A DNA stretch of 64,000 bases from Channallabes apus (GCA_030522415.1 CM060126.1:3093833-3157832); one strand, 5' to 3'. Positions 11,840-23,727 are shown, counted from the stretch's first letter. Notes: generated from the letters alone by a model not told the origin. Made by a program: numbers and translations.

Positions 11840-12667
11840 CACTCAGCAAAAAAAGAAACGTCCTCTGACTTTCAACTGTTTTTACTTTCAGTAAACTTAA
11901 TGTGTAAATATTTGTATGAACACTAAAAGAGTCGACACCATAAGACATAAAGTATAAATGTTTCACAATGTGTCCCTGAATGAAGGGAGGCTGAAAATCA
12001 GTCAGTACCAGTCAGTATCTGGTGGCCACCAGCTGCTTGAAGTACTGCAGTGCATCTCCTCCTCATGGACTGGACCAGATTTGTCAGTTCTTGCTGTGAG
12101 ATGGAGGGATTGTGTGTTCCTGGTGTGAGTCGAGCAGTTGTTGTGGCCATCCTGTACCTGTCACGCAGGTGTGATATTCGGATGTACCCATCCTGTGCAG
12201 GTGTTGTTACACGTGGTCTTCCACTGCGAGGATGATCAGCTGTCCTTCCCGTCTCCCTGTAGCGCCGTCTTAGGCGTCTCACAGTGCGGACATGGTGATT
12301 TATTGCCCTATAGCCACATCAGCAGTCCTCATGTCCCCCTGCAGCATGCCTAATGCACGTTCACGCAGATGAGCAGCGACCCTGGGCATCTTTCTTTGGG
12401 TGTTTTTCACAGTCGGTAGACGAGTCTCTTTAGTGTCCTGCGTTTTTACAAGTGTGACCTTAAATGCCTACTTTCTGTAAGCTGTTAAGGTCTTAACGAC
12501 CATTCCACAGGTGCATGTTAATTAATTGATTATGGTTAATTGAACATGCATGGAAAACATTGTTTAAACCCTTTACAATAAAGATCTGTAAAGTTATTTG
12601 GATTTGTACAACATTATTGTTGAAATACACAGTCCTGAAAAAGGGACGTTTCTTTTTTTGCCGAGTT
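11840..12667 (-). mobile_element. Tc1-like transposon, internal-deletion derivative
   Basis: The ends CACTCAGCAAAAAAAGAAAC and its near-complement GTTTCTTTTTTTGCCGAGTT are inverted repeats. TA dinucleotides lie outside at 11838-11839 and 12668-12669, the Tc1/mariner target. Length is 828 bp against about 1.6 kb for autonomous relatives. The minus-strand transposase pseudogene inside has lost its catalytic core. Confidence 0.88.
11998..12389 (-). pseudogene. Tc1-like transposase remnant: DNA-binding domain fused to the C-terminal end
   Basis: On the minus strand from an ATG at 12389 I read MPRVAAHLRERALGMLQG, then after a frameshift VRRLRRRYRETGRTADHPRS and GRPRVTTPAQDGYIRISHLR, the helix-turn-helix part of Tc1 transposases. 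The frame then jumps to LTNLVQSMRRRCTAVLQAAG, which matches the extreme C-terminus. The DDE catalytic domain is gone. Confidence 0.82.
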
Positions 12668-14080
12668 TATTATCTGTTATGTAATATCACCTGTGCAGGT
12701 AATATGTGGCTGAATTTCTGCACATCAGCGTGAGGTTTGACACGGATAGATTAATACAAAAAAAAAACAAAAAAAAACAGCGCAGCTCTAAGCAGTCACA
12801 AGGAATCAGAGCTAAAAACGGACCAACTGCAGCGAATTGTATTATATTTAACGTGATTGTGGAGATACAGGCTGGCTGGGGCGGAGTTGTGGGTCTGGCA
12901 GCCAGCTCGGGTTCATGGCAGTCAGTTCTCTCTGTGGTTTGTGGACCAGATGAAAGCATGCACTCGTTTGCTGTCTGAGAGAATACTTTCACTGTGCTGA
13001 GGTTTTCTTAGACTATAAATCTAGAAAAATAACTCGTTTGCTTTCTCATATTTTCTGTCCTGGTAGCAGAATCCCAGCTTTGTGAGGTGGAACGATGTAA
13101 TCTTGGTCACTGTCATGGTTGTTAACTAGAATCGCTATAACTATTCATTTTCTAGAATAATTACTGTGATAGTGTTTTGATTTGTCTCTTAAGTTTTGGT
13201 TCTATTTTAATAATTTAACTGTTACAATGTTCGACTGTTACAATGTTTCATCATTAAAGTGTTATTTAACAAAGAACAAAAATAAAAAAACACTGTAATG
13301 ACAAAAATTATTCTGTAGTCTTTTCTATACTTTTGCAGTATGGAATTACAATGTACAATGTATTGGCACCCCTCTACCTTAGCCGAATGCATTAGTGTCA
13401 ATATTGAGCACTACAGAGCGGATAAAATAATCATCTTTTATATATTTTAAAAAAATTGTCTTGTACAAATCCTGACTGGAAGAACAATTAAGTTTAATTC
13501 AATTAAATTTTTATACCAATTTCTTCTTTTGTTTTTGGCTGAACTTTGCTTCTATGCTGAAGGATTCCATCTCGATCTGTCAGAAGGTGTTGATTGATCT
13601 TTTGTACAGGTATAAGTACAGTAGGAGTAGTTTGTACAGACAGCGCCTGTGTGACAGTAGAAGTTTGTACAGAGAGCCGTACATTATGTTGAAAGAAAAT
13701 AAATAGAGGACTGGAAGGTCTTTTGACACGTGTAGACATTTACAACGTATAACATCTACTTAAATCCATCCTGTCACACATAATAAATGTATAGGTTATG
13801 GCTCGCACTGAGACTCCTATGGACCAATGCAGGTTGTGTATGTACAGTAAGATTAGCTACGCTGTAGTTGAACTTGCATGCAGCGGTGTTTGGAAGTGTG
13901 TTATTCTGAGTAATCACCGCAGGCGCGCCTCCCGCTTTTTCATGTGGTTTTGTATCTATTTATTTTAAAGGCACTGAATGCAAAAGTAATTTGTTAGTTT
14001 CCTTTGGTTAACCTTCAAAACGCCTCCGAGGTGTTTAGCGATGATGGTGCTAATGGCAGCTGGAAGAGCTTTGCATCTTA
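12668..14080. other. Intronic DNA, no recognised gene
   Basis: Two short segments near 13320-13410 and 14150-14200 share a GTATTGGCACC-centred sequence and may be remnants of one repeat family. Nothing else is recognised. Confidence 0.5.
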
Positions 14081-14487
14081 AAAGCTTTTCCATTACACCT
14101 TGCCGTTTTATCATCTATATCGGTACAATAGAGATCATTTTGCAGGTATAGAATTACTCCAGCGTTGTACAAAGTATTGGCACCCTCATGCATTAGTGGA
14201 AAGGAAGCACCACACAACGGATGTCATGAAGAGACACAAAAAGACAACATTTAAGACAGCAATTTTGTTTTTAAAAATGAGATGTTGACTGTAACCTGTA
14301 ATATAGTAATTATTTTACATTTAATCTAAAAAAAAAAAAAAGGTGCATTAATATCCATTAGTTTCTTTCTTATGAATATGTTTATATGATATGCTCCTTT
14401 TGCGGACGTCCTGACCACTTTAGAGCTGCCCAAAACCAGCTTTGACCGGATCTTATTTGCACTTATTTGTTTTCTATCTTGTATATA

Positions 14488-15008
14488 CAGTACACTGCTT
14501 GGCCAAAAAAATGCATGTGCTCGCAGAACCACACCTGGAATATGGAATATGTTCTGTGCCATCAGGGAAGAAAAACCCCACATATTCCACATAACCCCAA
14601 GTTCAGGTCGTCAGCTGACTTCATTTTTTTTCCACATAACGTTACTGAGTCTAGACCTAAGCAACTGAAGCAGCCACAGATCATAACACTGTCTCCATAG
14701 GGCTTGTACTGTACAGTGGACACATCGCTTCATGCACTTCCCTTCTTACCCTGACACGCCCATCACTCTGGAATAGGGTCAGTCTAGACTCATCAGACCT
14801 TTTGTCATGAGCTGTTTAGTCCCAATCCTGTGAGTTCTTGTCACATTGTGTGTGTATGGGAGTCCTCCGACTGTCACTAATAAAAATGGTTCTTAACCCA
14901 GTTCCAGTCATTTCAAATCTCCTTACTTGTTTTCTTTGCTTGATGCAGGGCAATAATTTGACTTTTCTATCAAAATGGTGACTTTTTTTTTTTTTTGGCC
15001 AGGCACAT
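14488..15008 (-). mobile_element. Decayed Tc1-like transposon
   Basis: The ends are CACTGCTTGGCCAAAAAAA and a near-complement (TTTTTTTTTGGCCAGGCA). On the minus strand the interior reads like the catalytic region of a Tc1 transposase: SDESRLTLFQSDGRVRVRRE, then a PYGDSVMICGCF-like stretch. There are stops and deletions, so it is inactive. Confidence 0.75.
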
Positions 15009-15340
15009 GAAACATTTCATGAAAAAAAAAGTAAATTGTAAAGATTTTTAGGTATAAAATGATAACGTTTTAGGATAAAAGAGTGCTGTTATTAACCTCG
15101 CAGCGTTTACTGTTCTAGAATGTGACTTGGAACAGAGAACATGTGAGTAGTACTGTAGGTGTCTGTGCTGTTGTTATATTTCATCTGGCTCTCGTTTTCC
15201 CAGCAGTCTGAAATTCCGCACCTGGAAGTGAGACGAGTTATTTTGGACCGAGGCATTAGCTAAGTCATGGGTAGTTCACTTCGCGGTGTTGTATGAACAC
15301 AGCCGGATATTGAATGTTGAATGAGTTTTCCATAGAAGTC

Positions 15341-15344
<4 letters not shown>

Positions 15345-15380
<36 letters not shown>

Positions 15381-15402
15381 GGAGAGAGAGAGAGAGACGG
15401 AG
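15345..15402. repeat. (GA)n microsatellite
   Basis: A pure GA run is followed by a GACGGAGA-interrupted run. It lies directly upstream of the 102-bp duplicated segment. Confidence 0.95.
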
Positions 15403-15426
15403 ACACACTGTTGCTCAGACTACTTC

Positions 15427-15528
15427 ATACCATCAGTGCTTGAACTTCAGCCTATGTTTGGATGTAGACTGGGCCACCATGATGCCCATATGTGTGTGTC
15501 TTGGGGGTTGGACAAAACACTCCTCTCT
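15427..15528. repeat. Copy A of an exact 102-bp dispersed duplication
   Basis: These 102 bases match 18744-18845 without a mismatch by eye, and flanking bases diverge on both sides. Both copies share a short + strand frame, but I do not recognise the product. A 26-base poly(T) follows at 15568-15593. Confidence 0.9.
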
Positions 15529-15566
15529 CCAGATGTTTCTCTTGTCATTGGGTACCTTCATTGAGG

Positions 15567-15593
<27 letters not shown>

Positions 15594-15597
<4 letters not shown>

Positions 15598-17440
15598 CCT
15601 CCCTGATGTTTGCATGCCTTAGTGAGTGTGTTTATCCATCTCCACGACAGTGATATTTATAGATGAGTGTGTTTCATCCAACACAAGATTCCTTCTGTCA
15701 GACATCTCGTTCCACTCGCTGCAGGATTCTTACACCAAGCTTCAGAATCCAGCCATTTCACAAGAAGAAAAACAGTCTCTGCTTTTTTTTCTTTCTGACA
15801 CTCTGCCCACAAGCAAGTCAGTATTAATGTCCACGTCATTGTGGCCATAAAGAAAATAAAAGAAAGGAAGCAAGCAGAGCTAGAAGTGCCTCCAGTGCCC
15901 GTCTATATTTAACTCTTCTGATTGAGCTTGAAAGCCACAGGGAAGCTGAATCTGTGAATCTTTTAATGAGGTTAGCGCTGGTCTCGTCACAATGTCTGAT
16001 TAAAGGCAAGTAAAATAAATAAGTTTATGAAATTCAATGAGCAAAGAAATTAAAATACAAATCAAACTATTTTAAAAAAGGGAAAAAAACAAGCACAGAG
16101 GTAATAAATAAATAAACGAAAATAAATGTAAAAAAAAAAATTCCCCCACCACCATATGATAATGAGGGGGTGTGGTTTTCTCACCGAGTTGAGAAGAAGT
16201 CAGGGGGCGGAGTCAGGGGGCGGAACCAGAGGTTAGTCCTGTAGCAAATGTGTGCTGCTGGTTTCTCTAAATGCTTCCTGTGCCCTTAGGACGACACATG
16301 GAGGTGGTTTGTGTGATGGCTGGATAAGAAGAACGGGGCAGATTACTCACAGCACTCAGGGTTTTTTTTTTCTTTCTTTCTTTCTTTCTTTCTTTCTTTT
16401 TTTTTAATAAATAAACAACAGTTAACAAGCTCAACATTCCATTCAATTTCATGTGCTGAAAAGCAAAAAGTTCATGCCTGCGTATCATTACAGTAAATAC
16501 ATTAAATACACTCAGAGTCATGTTTTATTTTGATCCAGAATGTGTCAGAACAGTCATGTGGTTCAAATGACTCACTTCAAACAAGAAAAATTCCTTTATA
16601 TAGTACAGTATCCTGCGTTGTATTATTCGCGAAGTTTGTTTAGAATTGTAGCAAAATCTGGGGAAAAAATTGAATATTTTATAAAATTCCTATATTTATA
16701 GAATCACAATACAAATTTAATCAGCATCTATCTAGCTATTGTGATATGGTTTCGGACAGTCGCTGGTGATTCTCATCCCTTGTCATTCATAGGGACTTGA
16801 TTGATGGATGGAACACAGATGTTATTATATTAAGTCAAGTAAATTACATAAGGCTTTTTGCAGGATCTTAATAACGCAACGATCAAAATAGTTTTTTGTC
16901 AAATTTACTCTGAAAAAACATGTTTATAGCTGCTGTAACGCATGTAACCTCTGAAACAAATGAAGATTAAACGCTGAAGAACACCACCTGGCCCTCTGGA
17001 TTAGCCTCTTAAGGGAACCTGAGAAACGATTTGGCTGTCCTGTGCATCCAGGCGCCTGTTATAAAGGATTCTCCTTTCAGCTTCTGCAGCATGCTTAAAA
17101 TGTTCTGCTGTAGCCTTAACAAACGAGCTTTTCATTACATGCTGGGTCATGACACTCTGAGTTTCCACCTCACCGTCATATGTGTAACTACGCTGCCCTG
17201 CACAATGTATTCTACACTTCTCCATTAATGGATAAGGAAAATCACTGGGCGGATGTTGGAGCTGTGAATGCTCTAATATCACAGTGGGTAGGATGTCGAT
17301 TTGATTCAATTAGATTTTTGTGCATTGCAATTTTATATTCAATTTGATTCCACAGCACTAATGTTTATTGTCTAATTCGTCTCAGGAAGCTACTGTATAT
17401 TACTTACAGGTTTTGAAGTAAACACTAAAAACTATGGAAA
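15594..17440 (+). other. Intronic DNA without recognised exons; (TTTC)n near 16370-16398
   Basis: A poly(T) run comes just before this stretch, which would fit a minus-strand retro-insert, but no family is recognised. At 16190-16225 the 12-mer TCAGGGGGCGGA occurs twice. Open frames are short and lack splice support. Confidence 0.45.
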
Positions 17441-17974
17441 GGATCTTATAGTGCTGTAACAAAAGTATCACAAAACTGGGCAAATATATATATTTTTCTT
17501 ATTAACTGCCATAGGTCAGTCAAATTACACCTCTTGGTAGAGTAATTCCTCCTCAATGCAAAGGTACTCTTCCACACAGTCTCCATCACAAGCCATGCAT
17601 TTGCACCATCGACCTCAATGCGGTTTGTCTTCAGTGCGGGTTTCCTCTTCTTTAAAAAAACTTCCATCTGTGCACATTGCTCTTGTCGATAGTGTCATCC
17701 CTAAAACATCGCGGAGCGCTGTGGGAGACCATCAATTGTGTGAAAGTAGATTTTTGAAGAAGATTTCAATGACGGTGCAAATGCATTGCTCGTGTAAGAA
17801 ACTATGATGGGTAGTACCTTTGTACAGAGAAAGATTTACAGTATGAGAAAGAACTATGATTTTCTATCTTTTTTTTGTTTGTTTGCTCATATAAAGCAAA
17901 ATCAGTTTTTCTTGCCAATAATCTTTGCCACACTCCAGTCCAGTAGATGGCGGTATTGAACCAACCACCCATAA

Positions 17975-18262
17975 ACTTAGTAGGGTTCCAGATTTTCTCC
18001 CTAATTTAGTCATAGCCAATTCCCATCTGTCATCAGGGCACTCCCCCATCAAGGGTACAACTAGGGAGAGTGAAGGCTATCATGTAACACATCCGTAGGA
18101 CAGCGCTATCTGCTCCGTAATTGGCTGTTGAGCCGTGATTGATGTGGAAGCACATCCACCCCCTCTCGGCCAATCAGCTCTCTCCAGGCTCAAGAAGGGA
18201 CAGAGGCAGCTAGCGGCTACAGCATTACCCGGGATTCGAACTCATAATCTCGGGGGCTGTTA
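17975..18262 (-). repeat. tRNA-derived SINE (second family), minus strand
   Basis: In reverse it starts near CCCCGAGATTATGAGTTCGA with a B-box-like GAGTTCGAATCCCGG and ends in CTAAATTAGGGAGAAAATCT. The same tail ends the + strand copy at 59835-60040. Confidence 0.7.
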
Positions 18263-18429
18263 TAGAATATTTGATTGACAGGCGTTTTAAAAACTGTTTA
18301 TCCAATACTTGGTTCCACTCCACTAATCTCATTGAGCATTGCTGTTCCAATGGTCCTTTTATTTTTACGACCTCGCATCCTGGTTTTAGCAAAGGAAAAC
18401 CATGGTAGCTTATGTAAACAAAGCTTTAT

Positions 18430-19870
18430 TTTATTAAATTTTTTTTATCCTTTATTTTACCAGGAATGTCCCATTGAGATACATTATCTCTTCTTCCAGA
18501 GAATCCTGGCCAAGGTGGTAGCAACAAAGTTTAAAGGTTTCAACAGATATACACATAGAACATACAATGTTAACACACATAAACATACAGACATTCCAAA
18601 AATGCAATTACATAAACACGGACTAAAAAAGACAAGCAGATGGGAATTCCCAATGTCAAAAAGAGAAAAAAGAGGAGAAAATACCAAAAGACCAAAAAAA
18701 AAAAATGCAAATCAATGACATTGTTGTATAAGAACTAAGTTTAATACCATCAGTGCTTGAACTTCAGCCTATGTTTGGATGTAGACTGGGCCACCATGAT
18801 GCCCATATGTGTGTGTCTTGGGGGTTGGACAAAACACTCCTCTCTTGGTACTCCTCTCTTGAAATCATTTAGAGAAGGTAGGGAGTCAGAATTTAGGATA
18901 TTTTGTAATGAATTCCACTCATGTGTTATGAAGAAAAAGCATATGAAAAAGTTTTGCCTAACTCTGTCGGTGTTATTGGAGAATAAAGAAGGAGTTTTAC
19001 TGATGAACGTGTACCGTAACTGTTAGTGCGAAGTGTAAGCAGATTGCATATGTACTGAGGTAGTTTACCCATTAAAGCTTTTGCAATAAATACTAGGCAG
19101 TGAGATTTCCTTCTAAGGTGCAGTGATGTCCATTGCATCATGTCATATACAGTAGATTACAGTGATATGTTCTTGCTGCAGCACCAGTTACAAATCTCAA
19201 AGCAGAAGGATGCACAATGTCCAGCTTTTTTCGATGGAATGAAGATGCATGCATACAGTATATATTATGTCAACATAATTTAATACTGATAGGAAAGTGC
19301 TCAGTACTAATCGCTTTCTGGCAGTGAAGGGGAAGCATTTTTTAAAACTGTAATAAAAACCAAATTTAGGAACGAAGCTTTCTCAATATAGTTTTTATGT
19401 GGGCTCCAAATGACAACTTGTCTTTAAGCCAGATTCCAAGATATTTGTAAGAAATTACTCTTTCTAGTTGTGTGCCATCTAATGTTAAAAGAGTATACTC
19501 AGAGGAAGAGCATGAGCGAGTAATAATCATACTTTTTTTTTTTTTTTGGCATTTAACACCAGTTTTAATTTGAGAAGGGTCAACTGTAAAGAGTTGAAAG
19601 CATGCTGTAAGGAATCCATTGCTACTTGCAATGATGATGCAGTCGTATAGAGAATTGTGTCATCAGCATATAAATGGGATTTTGCTGGGTCTAAGCCCAT
19701 GCACATATTATTTATGTAAATGGAGAATAAAACAGGCCCCAAGATTGAACCTTGGGGCACACCAGTTTTTACTGTAATTAACATGGATCTAAAATCTTCT
19801 ATAACTACACACTGAGTTCTCGCAATTAAATAATTGGAGATCCAGTCCAGAACAAATAGCTACTTAATGA
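18430..19870 (-). pseudogene. Truncated non-LTR retrotransposon with RT palm and 3' end
   Basis: Minus-strand frames give TGVPQGSILGPVLFSIYINN, then SHLYADDTILYTTAS with the catalytic YADD (19527-19784). A middle section resembles LDGTQLERVISYKYLGI-type text. Then comes WTSLHLRRKSHCLVFIAKAL and a WNSLQNIL-like C-terminus (18860-19141). A tail at 18430-18540 contains a CCATTGAGATACATTATCTC-type sequence. Frameshifts break it. Copy B of the 102-bp duplication lies between the ORF end and the 3' tail. Confidence 0.8.
18744..18845. repeat. Copy B of the exact 102-bp duplication
   Basis: It is identical by eye to 15427-15528. It lies at the 3' side of the minus-strand LINE ORF, either as an insertion or as part of the LINE 3' region. 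Confidence 0.9.
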
Positions 19871-20564
19871 GTGACATTTTAGCTCATCATGCATTAAAGG
19901 AGTTCATGCCTACGAGTTTGGTAAGGGCGATGCTCTGTTGACATGTTCGTCTTTACTGCTGAAGCATGTTACAGCATTTGGTGGGTTTTTCCCTGGACAC
20001 GGCTAACTGTAGCGCTACATACATTGGAGAGCACAGAGCAAATACATTTCTTATAGCCAAAGTTCAGAATCTAGTCACAAAATAACAACAGAAATGAATA
20101 GATGTCTTCCACAGACAATTGTTTTGAATATGAAAGCATGAGTAATTGGATGTGCCCAGCAAGAGTGTGTGAAGATGAGTGAGTGCGAGTTTCGCAGCAA
20201 GTGTGTGAGAGTTGAAGGCTTTATATAGCATGAGAATGTTAGCCCAAAACACGCATTGAAATAATTCGCGATGAAGAGAGAACTGCGATTTGTAATGACT
20301 GTTTTGAGTAAAATGTAAATAATTATAAAATTATTATAAAAGAATCAAAATTTGCTGGTGGATTTTCCACCTCTGTAAACATGAGAAGAAATAAATAAAT
20401 TAAATACAGCTGGAACGCTGAGAGAATATTGAGGATTTCAAAAAGGTTTCATACTTTTATTCATCATTTGAAGTTATTTTGTAGATTCTGCCTATTTCTT
20501 TTTTCCCCCCGTACCTTCTCGCATTTATTTTCGTCACGTATACAGCGTCTGGAGTGTGCCGGAT

Positions 20565-20603
20565 GTGTGTGCGTGTGCGTGTGCGTGTGCGTGTGTGTGT
20601 GTG
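20565..20603. repeat. (GTGTGC)n / (GT)n microsatellite
   Basis: Alternating GTGCGT units pass into pure GT. Confidence 0.9.
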
Positions 20604-20869
20604 GAGGAAATCATTATCGGTTCCACATGGAGAAGACTTCTGCTGCTTAGAAGTTTATTTGTAGTAGATTTGAAATATTTGCGCTATTCGTCAGCGAGAC
20701 AAGAAGAGTGCGTAAAAACAGCTGTCTCAGCAGCACTGTGGGTTCCTGTGCCTGTGTGAGTGTGTGTGACTGATGAAATCATGCTCAGTAAAAAAAAGTT
20801 AATTTAAACAAGTCACAAAAACTTTAGCTTTGCCAGAAGAGCAGGGAAAAACACGTCTCTTTCTCCTTA

Positions 20870-21535
20870 ATCACTTCTTTCTTTCTTTCTTTTTTCCTTT
20901 TATGCTATTTAATTTTTAATTATGTTGCTATCCACTTCTCTATCTCTCTTTCCTGTTCTTTTATCCTTTTCTGCTTTCTATTTGTTTTCCCTTTTTTCCT
21001 AGTCCTTCTTTCTTTCTTTCTTTCTACTCTTTCTAGAGATTTTTGTTTTGTTTTGTTCTTTCTATTCGTATGGCGGTCTTTTTTTGTCTTTCTTCCTTTC
21101 TTATATTTCTGTTTTTGGTTTATTTCTATTCTTTCAATTATTTATTTATTTTTTTTTTACACATTTTTCTAGTTTTCTTCTTCCTCGCTTGCTTATACTG
21201 TATCTAATTTAATTATTGTCTTTATTTCTATATTTTCCCTTTTTGTATTTCTTTTTGTTTCCTTCTTTTTTTCTTTCACATTTTTTCTTTCTTCTCTTTT
21301 TCCTTTCATTCTTTTATTGCTAGCTTTGTTTTAAGCTATCTTATCTTGTCATCCTTTCGTTTTGTCTTAAATTTTTCTTTTTTTTTTTAATATATTTTTT
21401 CTTTCCTCATTTAGCTTTTTCTTCTTTACTTTATAGATATGGTTCTTTATTTCAATCAGAAATTTGTTTGCTTGATTGTTTCATCACTTCATAAGTCTTC
21501 TTTTCATTCTTTCTTTAAAAAAAAAAAAAAAAGAG
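20870..21535 (+). repeat. Long polypyrimidine-rich tract before the anchor exon
   Basis: About 650 bases are dominated by T and C, with many TTTCTTTC and TTCTTTCTTT runs and few purines. It ends about 120 bp before the acceptor of the exon at 21653. There are no transposon ends. It may affect splicing or form triplex-prone DNA, but that is speculation. Confidence 0.8.
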
Positions 21536-21652
21536 TAATTTATCCACCACCAAACAAACTTAAATGTTTGAATACTTGTTTTGTCATTTCCTTTTGGAAG
21601 TTATAAAATATATATATTTTTTAATTGCCGACTGTGTGTGTGTTACTTACAG

Positions 21653-21763
21653 GTGTGTAAAGGCAGGTTTTTACAGACACCTGCGTTTGATATGGCATGC
21701 GTTGATGTTTCTGACCGTCCTGTGTGTGGCGCTGCAGTTACTGAGCGTTGTTCGTCAGTCTTG
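21653..21763 (+). CDS. gal3st2: Signal-anchor exon of the GAL3ST2-like sulfotransferase
   Basis: A splice acceptor (ACTTACAG, ending at 21652) precedes an open frame encoding a basic stretch (VKAGFYRHLRLIWH). A hydrophobic segment follows (LMFLTVLCVALQLLSVV). The exon ends at a GTGAGT donor at 21764. Two bases of a Trp codon (TG) are left at the end, and the first base of the next exon (G at 22173) completes it. Positive residues before the hydrophobic segment fit a type II Golgi anchor with the enzyme in the lumen. An alternative acceptor at 21676 keeps the same frame and would drop eight residues. The only internal ATG (21705) would remove the cytosolic basic residues, so I favour translation entering from an upstream exon. 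Confidence 0.7.
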
Positions 21764-22172
21764 GTGAGTTCTGATGGTACATTTCTTTTATAAATAAATT
21801 AATCAATAACCTTAATTATGATGACAAATATTAATTAATAAATATTAACTGGATTATATTTATCCGTATAATACAAATAAGTCTTATTTGATTCATTTCT
21901 CATCTTCGTAGTGCGGTTTGTTTAGGAATATTGTAAGGATGTGATTGTTCCTTTTGCGGAGGATGATGCACGTTGATGAGTTTTACTGTACTGTATAGGA
22001 AACCAAAAATATTCAGTCAAACAAGGAACCATTCGATGTCTTTTGATTAATTTACAATTGATATGATGCCATCATGCTCGGGAGAGCTGCAGTACATGGA
22101 TTTTTAAATCATAGATAAACAGGTGAAATCTAGACTAAACTCGTAACAGTACAGGTTCTTTCTTTCCCTCAG

Positions 22173-22806
22173 GAACAACAAGTCCAGCCAATCTGACCAC
22201 CAGCTGATCAATCCTCTTTCCAATGAACAGCAAGATGCTCAGACTAACACGGAGACCTTTCATTCAAACCAAGCGGCCTTCTGGCGTTTCCAGTGGAGCG
22301 ACGGAAAAGACAAGGGACCGAATGAAGCTTTAGAACCTACAGGCAAAAATCTGGATACAACTTCAGCTCGACGTCTCGCTAGCACATCCGGTAGAATCCT
22401 AGCCCCGAATCAGCAAGCGAGGAAAACGGATGCACCGCATGACTCCAGAGGTGAACTGCTGGTTGCCCGGGAAGTCATAAAAAAATCACAAGTCCAAAAT
22501 TCGCCACAGATGAGATTTCCCCAATTTCAATCATCTCGATTTTTAACTGGTGACCAAACTGGCACGTGTCAACCCAAGAACCATATTGTCTTCCTGAAAA
22601 CGCACAAGACGGCCAGCAGCACCATCCTCAACATCCTCTATCGCTATGGTGACACGCGCAACTTGACGTTTGCGCTGCCAGTGCACATGCACAGCCAGCT
22701 CTACTACCCGAACTACTTTATGTCACACTTTGTGGAGGGCGCGAGGTCTCGCCGAGTAACCGAGTTTCACATCATGTGCAACCACATGCGCTTCCGAGGG
22801 ACTGAG
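22173..22806 (+). CDS. gal3st2: Stem and PAPS 5'-phosphosulfate loop exon of the GAL3ST2-like sulfotransferase
   Basis: A pyrimidine-rich acceptor (TTTCCCTCAG) ends at 22172 and a GTCAGA donor starts at 22807, so the exon ends on a complete codon. The frame is open from the acceptor, so coding runs about 336 bases upstream of the first ATG at 22510. The first 130 or so residues are a polar stem rich in Gln, Asn, Ser and Lys with a NKS glycosylation site. The catalytic domain then starts at TCQPKNHIVFLKTHKTASST. Known: the KTHKTASST loop binds the 5' phosphosulfate of PAPS. FHIMCNHMRF near the 3' end is also typical of the family. The human family also has an intron at about this point. Confidence 0.88.
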
Positions 22807-23146
22807 GTCAGAAATGTGAATGTGAAAATGAGCTAATGAGATTTTTAGTTTTTTTTTTTAAAGAGAAGATTGTTTCAAATTATTTGGTCTTTTCACTTAA
22901 TTCAACCCATTAGCTGATTAACAAGCCTGAACTGGGTTAAACTGGGATTATGTAGCCTTTTCAGTGCTTCTGGAAAAAAATACCCTGATACTTCAGAACT
23001 CATTTGGCTCTGAACGTCCAAAACAGACTAGCTAACTAGTACTAGGCATTTTTTTGCAGATACAGCCCACTGCTTAAAATAATAAAACAGCAGTGTGTAA
23101 CATCCAATATAGCTGCCATTTTACAGAAATGTAATATATGTTAGGG

Positions 23147-23337
23147 CCAGGTGTAGCTCAGTGGTTAAGGCATTGGACTACGGTTCGGAAGATCCCAGGT
23201 TCAAACCCCACAACCACCAAGTTGCCACTGTTGGGCTCTTGAGCAACGCCCTTAACCCTCAACTGCTCAGATGTGTAATGAGATAAAAATGTAAGTCGCT
23301 CTGGATAAGAGTGTCTACCAAATACCTAAATGTAAAT
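23147..23337 (+). repeat. tRNA-derived SINE in the intron between the last two coding exons
   Basis: It has a perfect A box (TAGCTCAGTGG) and B box (GGTTCAAACCC), the body CAAGTTGCCACTGTTGGGCT, and ends in AAATACCTAAATGTAAATGT. This is a polymerase III SINE and not a tRNA gene: the cloverleaf is not kept and the unit is about 190 bp. A second copy is at 58017-58193. Confidence 0.88.
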
Positions 23338-23727
23338 GTTACATAAGTCTCGTCCCTCTGTAAGAAGGTGTAATCACCACCCCTGATTCTGGTCTACTTC
23401 AGTTATCAAACCTTCTCCATCTTTTTTTACATAAACAATGTAAAAGACATTACCCCCTTTGTAGATATTGCTCAGACGATGAGTCCAAACCAACAATCTA
23501 GATTCTCAGCACCTGGAACTCAACAAAACATACAGTACATTAGATTTAACTGACAAACAACAGCTCAGCTAGATTTTTATTGGTTGCTGATGTTTCAGTG
23601 ACTAAGGATTTTTATTTTTTTTTTACACCGCAGCGTACTACATTAAATGTTATTTATACTGTATTAAACAAACTGTTTACTATATAAAAGAAATAATGTG
23701 TACTAAATGAGCTGTCTCTTACTGTAG

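Noticed and set aside
15427..15528. The 102-bp repeat as a duplicated coding exon
   Set aside because: Both copies share a short + frame, but no family is recognised, no good splice sites flank both, and one lies in a LINE.
17446..17667. A mariner transposase fragment on the minus strand
   Set aside because: The 73-residue frame has a vague mariner-like feel but no motif I can name with confidence.
22510..22836. Translation starting at the ATG at 22510
   Set aside because: It would lose the membrane anchor, while the frame is open upstream to the acceptor and joins an anchor exon in phase. The frame beyond 22806 is intron.
23150..23225. A tRNA gene, because of perfect A and B boxes
   Set aside because: The downstream body and AAATGTAAATG tail, plus a second copy at 58 kb, show a SINE; the cloverleaf stems do not hold.
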